In this document: positions 5,533 through 8,379 of the stretch, in pieces | Layout: each line of letters opens with the position of its first letter | How positions within the stretch are numbered: position 1 is the stretch's first letter | Source: Acidobacteriaceae bacterium | Lineage (GTDB): Bacteria; Acidobacteriota; Terriglobia; Terriglobales; Acidobacteriaceae | NCBI GenBank assembly: GCA_025462785.1 | Contig: JAOAPG010000073.1 | Span: 1 to 8,379 of the forward strand | Length of the DNA: 8,379 nucleotides | Direction: 5' to 3' | Notes under the pieces: model-generated | The model's database searches: none | Seen by the model: only the letters and a program-made list of their open reading frames with translations | Told to the model about the DNA's origin: nothing | Program-made: the position numbers and the translations under genes

Positions 5533-5560
5533 TTGTATGAGAGAGCGCTGGGCCTATACT
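5533..5560 (+). promoter_or_regulatory. Promoter of the small RNA/leader upstream of rpmB
   Basis: TTGTAT (5533-5538) and TATACT (5555-5560) are 16 bp apart on the plus strand, placing a start at about G5567. Nothing in the following 60 bases encodes a protein, and a strong terminator follows, so the promoter drives either a small RNA or an attenuated rpmB leader. Confidence 0.55.
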
Positions 5561-5566
5561 GGAGTC

Positions 5567-5629
5567 GTCGCAGGGTGCTGTAAAGCCCTAGATCTAACAG
5601 CCTCGAGAAATCGGGGCTGTTTAGTTTTT
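5567..5629 (+). ncRNA. Candidate small RNA or attenuation leader before rpmB
   Basis: A roughly 63-nt transcript is predicted from the promoter at 5533-5560 to the terminator T-run. It folds into two parts. A short AGGG/CCCT hairpin (5572-5575 with 5586-5589) carries the loop GCTGTAAA, and the terminator hairpin follows. The GCTGT in that loop (5577-5581) is a copy of the terminator's right arm and is complementary to ACAGC (5597-5601) in its left arm. An alternative pairing that breaks the terminator is therefore possible. This resembles an attenuator for rpmB. Against that, rpmB has its own promoter downstream, so a free-standing small RNA is equally likely. I do not recognise a known RNA family. 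Confidence 0.45.
5596..5629 (+). terminator. Strong intrinsic terminator upstream of rpmB
   Basis: An 11-bp stem (5596-5606 with 5611-5621, one T-G wobble) closes on a GAAA tetraloop and is followed by TAGTTTTT (5622-5629). It is the most convincing intrinsic terminator in the window, and it points toward rpmB, not away from any visible plus-strand gene. Minus-strand use is unlikely because no T-run follows on that side. Confidence 0.85.
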
Positions 5630-5639
5630 GAGCGGGAAC

Positions 5640-5670
5640 TTGGACAAATTACTCAAAAATCCGCTAGAAT
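5640..5670 (+). promoter_or_regulatory. rpmB promoter
   Basis: TTGGAC (5640-5645) and TAGAAT (5665-5670) lie 19 bp apart (18 bp if TGGACA is taken as the -35), giving a start near 5677 and a leader of about 35 nt. It lies just after the terminator at 5596-5629, so rpmB can be transcribed independently of the upstream unit. Confidence 0.6.
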
Positions 5671-5711
5671 AATGGTTTGCACATTCAGTTCTGAACCCAT
5701 CTGGAGTAGTC

Positions 5712-5900
5712 ATGGCACAAGTTTGTGAAATCTGCGGCAAAGGGCCGCAATTTGGAAATAACATCAGCCACGCCCACAATGTGAGCAAGCGGCGCTGGAA
5801 CGTCAATCTGCGTCCGGTTCACGCCAAGGTGAAGGGCGTTGGCAAGCGCATTCGCGTCTGCACCGGTTGCCTCAAGAGCGGCAAAGTCGTCAAGGCGTAA
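5712..5900 (+). CDS. rpmB: 50S ribosomal protein bL28
   Basis: A 62-residue component of the large ribosomal subunit, the only plus-strand protein gene here. The family blocks GKGPQFGNNISHAHN (9-23) and SKRRWNVNLRPV (25-36) are intact. Two CxxC pairs, CEIC (5-8) and CTGC (50-53), make this the zinc-binding (C+) form. Length is normal for the short bacterial type. The ATG at 5712 follows GGAG by five bases. The gene stands alone rather than with rpmG, and converges on ridA. Upstream lie its own promoter and, before that, a separate promoter-terminator unit that might attenuate it. Confidence 0.97.
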   Translation: MAQVCEICGKGPQFGNNISHAHNVSKRRWNVNLRPVHAKVKGVGKRIRVCTGCLKSGKVVKA

Positions 5901-5984
5901 AGAACCTCCCTTAAGAAGCAGAGAAACTCGGCTTTTTGGCGAAAGCTCTGCGCAGAAGCGCGAGTATTTTGAATCAATTTTGTT

Positions 5985-6006
5985 GGACAGCCGAGGGCGG
6001 CTGTCC
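5985..6006. repeat. Hairpin GGACAGCC-N6-GGCTGTCC between convergent genes
   Basis: A perfect 8-bp inverted repeat with the loop GAGGGC lies between the convergent rpmB and ridA stops. No T-run follows on either strand, so it is not a typical intrinsic terminator, although it could act as a bidirectional one or protect transcript ends. It shares GCCGAGGG...CCCTAC with the element at 333-348, which hints at a repeat family. A weaker GCAGAG/CTCTGC hairpin (5918-5951) lies closer to rpmB. Confidence 0.5.
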
Positions 6007-6031
6007 CTACGCGTGGTTTCCTAGTCAAACC

Positions 6032-6409
6032 TCAGCTCAGCGCGATTACGTCTATCTCCACTAAAACATCTTTTGGAAGACGCGATACTTCGACCGTCGA
6101 CCGAGCCGGAGGCGCCGAACTGAAGTACTTGCCGTAAACTTCATTCATCGCCGTGAACTCGCTCATATTCTTGAGAAATACGGTTGAGCGGACGACTTTC
6201 CCTAAGCCGCTGCCAGAGGCTTCCAGAATTTCCGACACATTCTTCAACACACGATCGGTTTGAGCGGCTACATCGCCGCTGATGACCTGTTGCGTCGCCG
6301 GATCAATTGCTACTTGCCCCGAAACGAACACAAATCCATTGGCCTTGACCGCTTGGGAGTAAGGACCGATCGCTTGGGGAGCATCTTTTGTCGAAACAAC
6401 TTCTCGCAT
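6032..6409 (-). CDS. ridA: RidA family imine/enamine deaminase
   Basis: A 125-residue YjgF/YER057c/UK114 protein that hydrolyses reactive 2-aminoacrylate-type imines released by PLP enzymes, protecting those enzymes. The archetypal RidA pattern is present: IGPYSQAVKANGFVFVSGQ (14-32) with Tyr17, and PPARSTVEVSRLPKD (100-114) with the catalytic arginine (Arg103, counterpart of E. coli Arg105). The acidic partner is Glu118. Normal full length. ATG 6409 follows GGAGG by four bases. The gene begins 25 bp after the rel stop codon on the same strand, so the two are very probably one operon. RidA-subfamily activity is inferred from the conserved arginine. Confidence 0.95.
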   Translation of the reverse strand: MREVVSTKDAPQAIGPYSQAVKANGFVFVSGQVAIDPATQQVISGDVAAQTDRVLKNVSEILEASGSGLGKVVRSTVFLKNMSEFTAMNEVYGKYFSSAPPARSTVEVSRLPKDVLVEIDVIALS

Positions 6410-6434
6410 TCATCCTCCAGGATAGAAGAACAGT

Positions 6435-8379
6435 TCAGATTTTTTGCAGCCTTTGCACTTCGCGCACTCCTGCGATCTTCCTCACGCCGCTAATAATATT
6501 TTCGAGGTGCTTCAAGTCTGCGATGTCGAGGACCACATCTACGTTGGCTTGCCCGTTCGAGGTTCGGGCTTCAATGTTACGGATGTTTGTTTTTGTGTCG
6601 CTGATGACTGCGGTGATTTGTTTCAGCATTCCGAAACGGTCGTCGCAATAAACCGTAAGTTTGACTGGATAAGAGGTCGGCGTTTCTTCGTCGCGCCCCC
6701 ATTCAACGTCAATGCGGCGCTCCGGTTCGTACATTAGGTTAACGACGTTAGGACAGTTTAACGAATGTACCGCGACTCCCTTGCCACGGGTCACGTATCC
6801 GACTACCGACTCACCACGGATTGGGTTACAACACTTCGCTCTGTAAACAAGAAGATCTCCGTGGCCTTTGACGCGGATGGCGTTGTTGTTGTCTCCGCCG
6901 AACACTCGCCGCACAACGCTCGAAAATGTGCCTGAAGTATCTTGTGTGTCCGCTACCGGCTCACTGGCTGTGGGAGCCAACTTCGCGAGTACTTGACGCG
7001 CCGAATATTTGCCGTACCCGATGCCAGCCATCAGATCGTCGGCCTGCCCGAGTCCGTATTCGGAGGCGGCTCTGCGAAGATCGTCGTCCTTCAACTCTTT
7101 AAGCGGAACGCGATACTTCCTCGCTTCCTTTTCGATCAGCTTGCGGCCAATTTCTATGGCGCGTTCCCGCTGATGGATGTTGAGCCAATGCTTGATCTTG
7201 TTGCGGGAGCGGGAAGATTTCACCACAGACAGCCAGTCGCGACTGGGCTTATGCCCCGGCTGAGTAAGAATCTCTACGATGTCGCCGCTGTGCAACTTGT
7301 GGCGCAGCGGGACCATGCGCCCGTTAACCTTGGCTCCGACGCAGCTGTGTCCTACTTCGGTGTGAACGGAATAAGCGAAATCAATCGGCGTGGAATCGCG
7401 CGGCAAAACCACGACTTTCCCTTTGGGGGTGAAGGTGTAAACCTCTTCAGGGTAAAGGTCGATTTTTAGTGTCGAGAGAAATTCGCTGGGATCAGAAACA
7501 TCCCTTTGCCAATCGACAACCTGCCGCAGCCAGGCGAGCCGCTGTTCGTCTTGCGCGGATACCGGGCCGTCCTTGTATTTCCAATGCGCTGCAATGCCTT
7601 CCTCGCACATCTTGTGCATCTCTTCGGTGCGAATCTGAATTTCGAAAGATGTGCCTTGCTCTGTGATGACGGAAGTGTGCAGCGATTGATAGAAATTCGG
7701 GCGAGGCATCGCGATGAAATCTTTGATTCGGCCAGGAATGGGTCGCCACACGTTATGGACGATGCCCAGCACCGCATAACAATCTTGCAGTGAATGCGTA
7801 ATGACGCGCATGGCGTAGAGGTCGTACACCTGGTCCACGCTGATGTGCTGGCGCTGAAGTTTTTTGTGAATACTGTACAGCCGCTTAATCCGGCTCTCGA
7901 CGTTTGCCGTGATGCCAGCTTCTTTCAATTTATCGCGAAGCGTGTGTTCTACCTTGGAGAGAAATTGCTGTCCCTCTTTTCGCCGGGCTTCGACGGCATC
8001 GTGCACTTGCTTATAGCCGATCGGATCGAGGTAGCGGAATCCGAGGTCTTCGAGTTCGCCGCGAATTTTGCCCATTCCAAGGCGATGGGCGATCGGTCCG
8101 TAAATATCGAGCGTTTCGCGGGCGATTTTCTCCTGGCGCTCGGGCGGGAGATGTTCGAGCGTGCGCATATTGTGCAATCGGTCAGCCAGTTTAATGAGAA
8201 CGACGCGGATGTCATCGACCATGGCGAGCATCATCTTGCGGAGATTCTCAGCCTGCTGTTCTTCGCGAGAAGCAAAATCGATGGCGCCGATTTTGGTGAC
8301 CCCTTCGACGATGTGAGCCACCTGCTCGCCGAACTCTTTGCGGATGTCAACGACGGTGACGGAAGTATCTTCAACGGAA
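6435..8379 (-). CDS. rel: Bifunctional (p)ppGpp synthetase/hydrolase Rel, N-terminus cut by window edge
   Basis: Stringent-response enzyme of the long RelA/SpoT family. The reading frame is open to the window edge (first full codon ends at 8378). A GTG at 8321 is internal, because the upstream residues VEDT...EFGEQ belong to the HD hydrolase domain. About 647 residues are visible; roughly the first 80 are missing, including the HD pair. Using visible numbering: hydrolase-domain KLADRLHNMRT at 63-73; synthetase blocks YSIHKKLQ (168-175), GRIKDFIAMPR (216-226) and EIQIRTEEMHK (246-256); TGS domain about 312-375; zinc-finger domain with Cys516, Cys517, His538 and Cys542; C-terminal ACT domain about 569-644. 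RIKD corresponds to the RxKD signature of bifunctional Rel, unlike ExDD in synthetase-only RelA. The gene symbol could equally be relA or spoT. ridA follows 25 bp after its stop. Confidence 0.96.
   Translation of the reverse strand, partial: SVEDTSVTVVDIRKEFGEQVAHIVEGVTKIGAIDFASREEQQAENLRKMMLAMVDDIRVVLIKLADRLHNMRTLEHLPPERQEKIARETLDIYGPIAHRLGMGKIRGELEDLGFRYLDPIGYKQVHDAVEARRKEGQQFLSKVEHTLRDKLKEAGITANVESRIKRLYSIHKKLQRQHISVDQVYDLYAMRVITHSLQDCYAVLGIVHNVWRPIPGRIKDFIAMPRPNFYQSLHTSVITEQGTSFEIQIRTEEMHKMCEEGIAAHWKYKDGPVSAQDEQRLAWLRQVVDWQRDVSDPSEFLSTLKIDLYPEEVYTFTPKGKVVVLPRDSTPIDFAYSVHTEVGHSCVGAKVNGRMVPLRHKLHSGDIVEILTQPGHKPSRDWLSVVKSSRSRNKIKHWLNIHQRERAIEIGRKLIEKEARKYRVPLKELKDDDLRRAASEYGLGQADDLMAGIGYGKYSARQVLAKLAPTASEPVADTQDTSGTFSSVVRRVFGGDNNNAIRVKGHGDLLVYRAKCCNPIRGESVVGYVTRGKGVAVHSLNCPNVVNLMYEPERRIDVEWGRDEETPTSYPVKLTVYCDDRFGMLKQITAVISDTKTNIRNIEARTSNGQANVDVVLDIADLKHLENIISGVRKIAGVREVQRLQKI

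Noticed and set aside
6942..7469. Plus-strand open frame of 175 codons
   Set aside because: Shadow of the conserved rel coding sequence, whose synthetase, TGS and helical regions are intact on the other strand.
8319..8321. GTG at 8321 as the start of rel
   Set aside because: The frame continues upstream to the window edge with conserved HD-domain residues (VEDT...EFGEQ), so the true start is outside the window.
1..8379. CRISPR array, mobile element, toxin-antitoxin or defence system
   Set aside because: No regularly spaced direct repeats, transposase, integrase or small paired ORFs are seen; all protein genes are recognisable chromosomal families.

Overview
The window reads as an ordinary chromosomal segment of a bacterium, most likely an Acidobacteriota (Terriglobia-like) species. 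The basis is a 62-residue bL28 with two CxxC pairs, a composition near or slightly above 50% G+C, and short intergenic hairpin repeats (GGGGCACCC-tailed hairpins, CCGAGGG...CCCTAC elements) of a kind I associate from memory with that phylum. This is an inference; no database was searched. I see no transposase, phage, CRISPR, tRNA or rRNA.

Layout, left to right. Positions 1-172 (minus strand) hold a promoter and most of a SAM-I (S-box) riboswitch aptamer whose 3' end and regulated gene lie off the left edge; that gene is probably a methionine/SAM-metabolism gene read leftwards. A repeat-like element (285-350) separates it from ddl (373-1557, minus), D-alanine--D-alanine ligase. The 349-bp gap 1558-1906 is the densest regulatory-looking stretch: two GTTCC-N4-GGAAC palindromes, three TACGTA palindromes one helical turn apart, a CCAAATTGG site, and a terminator hairpin for the next operon. 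Then comes pgsA-AMMECR1 (3140-1907, minus), with reading frames overlapping by 35 bp behind a recognisable promoter. A small secreted helix-hairpin-helix protein (3319-3648) and a glutamate dehydrogenase (3706-4995) follow. The latter has an extended -10 promoter overlapped by a 15-bp inverted repeat. Next is a DUF971 protein (5079-5462) with two Cys-x-Cys-x-x-Cys clusters.

The only plus-strand gene is rpmB (5712-5900), with its own promoter. Just upstream sits a complete promoter-to-terminator unit (5533-5629) that carries no gene: either a ~63-nt small RNA or a transcription-attenuation leader for rpmB. rpmB converges on a rel-ridA operon (minus): RidA (6032-6409) and a bifunctional-type Rel (p)ppGpp synthetase/hydrolase (6435 to beyond 8379, N-terminus cut by the window edge).

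Functionally the genes are housekeeping: cell wall (ddl), phospholipid head groups (pgsA), nitrogen/glutamate metabolism (gdh, ridA), translation (rpmB) and the stringent response (rel). I found no convincing undescribed protein system; what merits a second look is non-coding: the riboswitch, the ddl-upstream palindrome cluster, the gdh operator and the small RNA/attenuator before rpmB.
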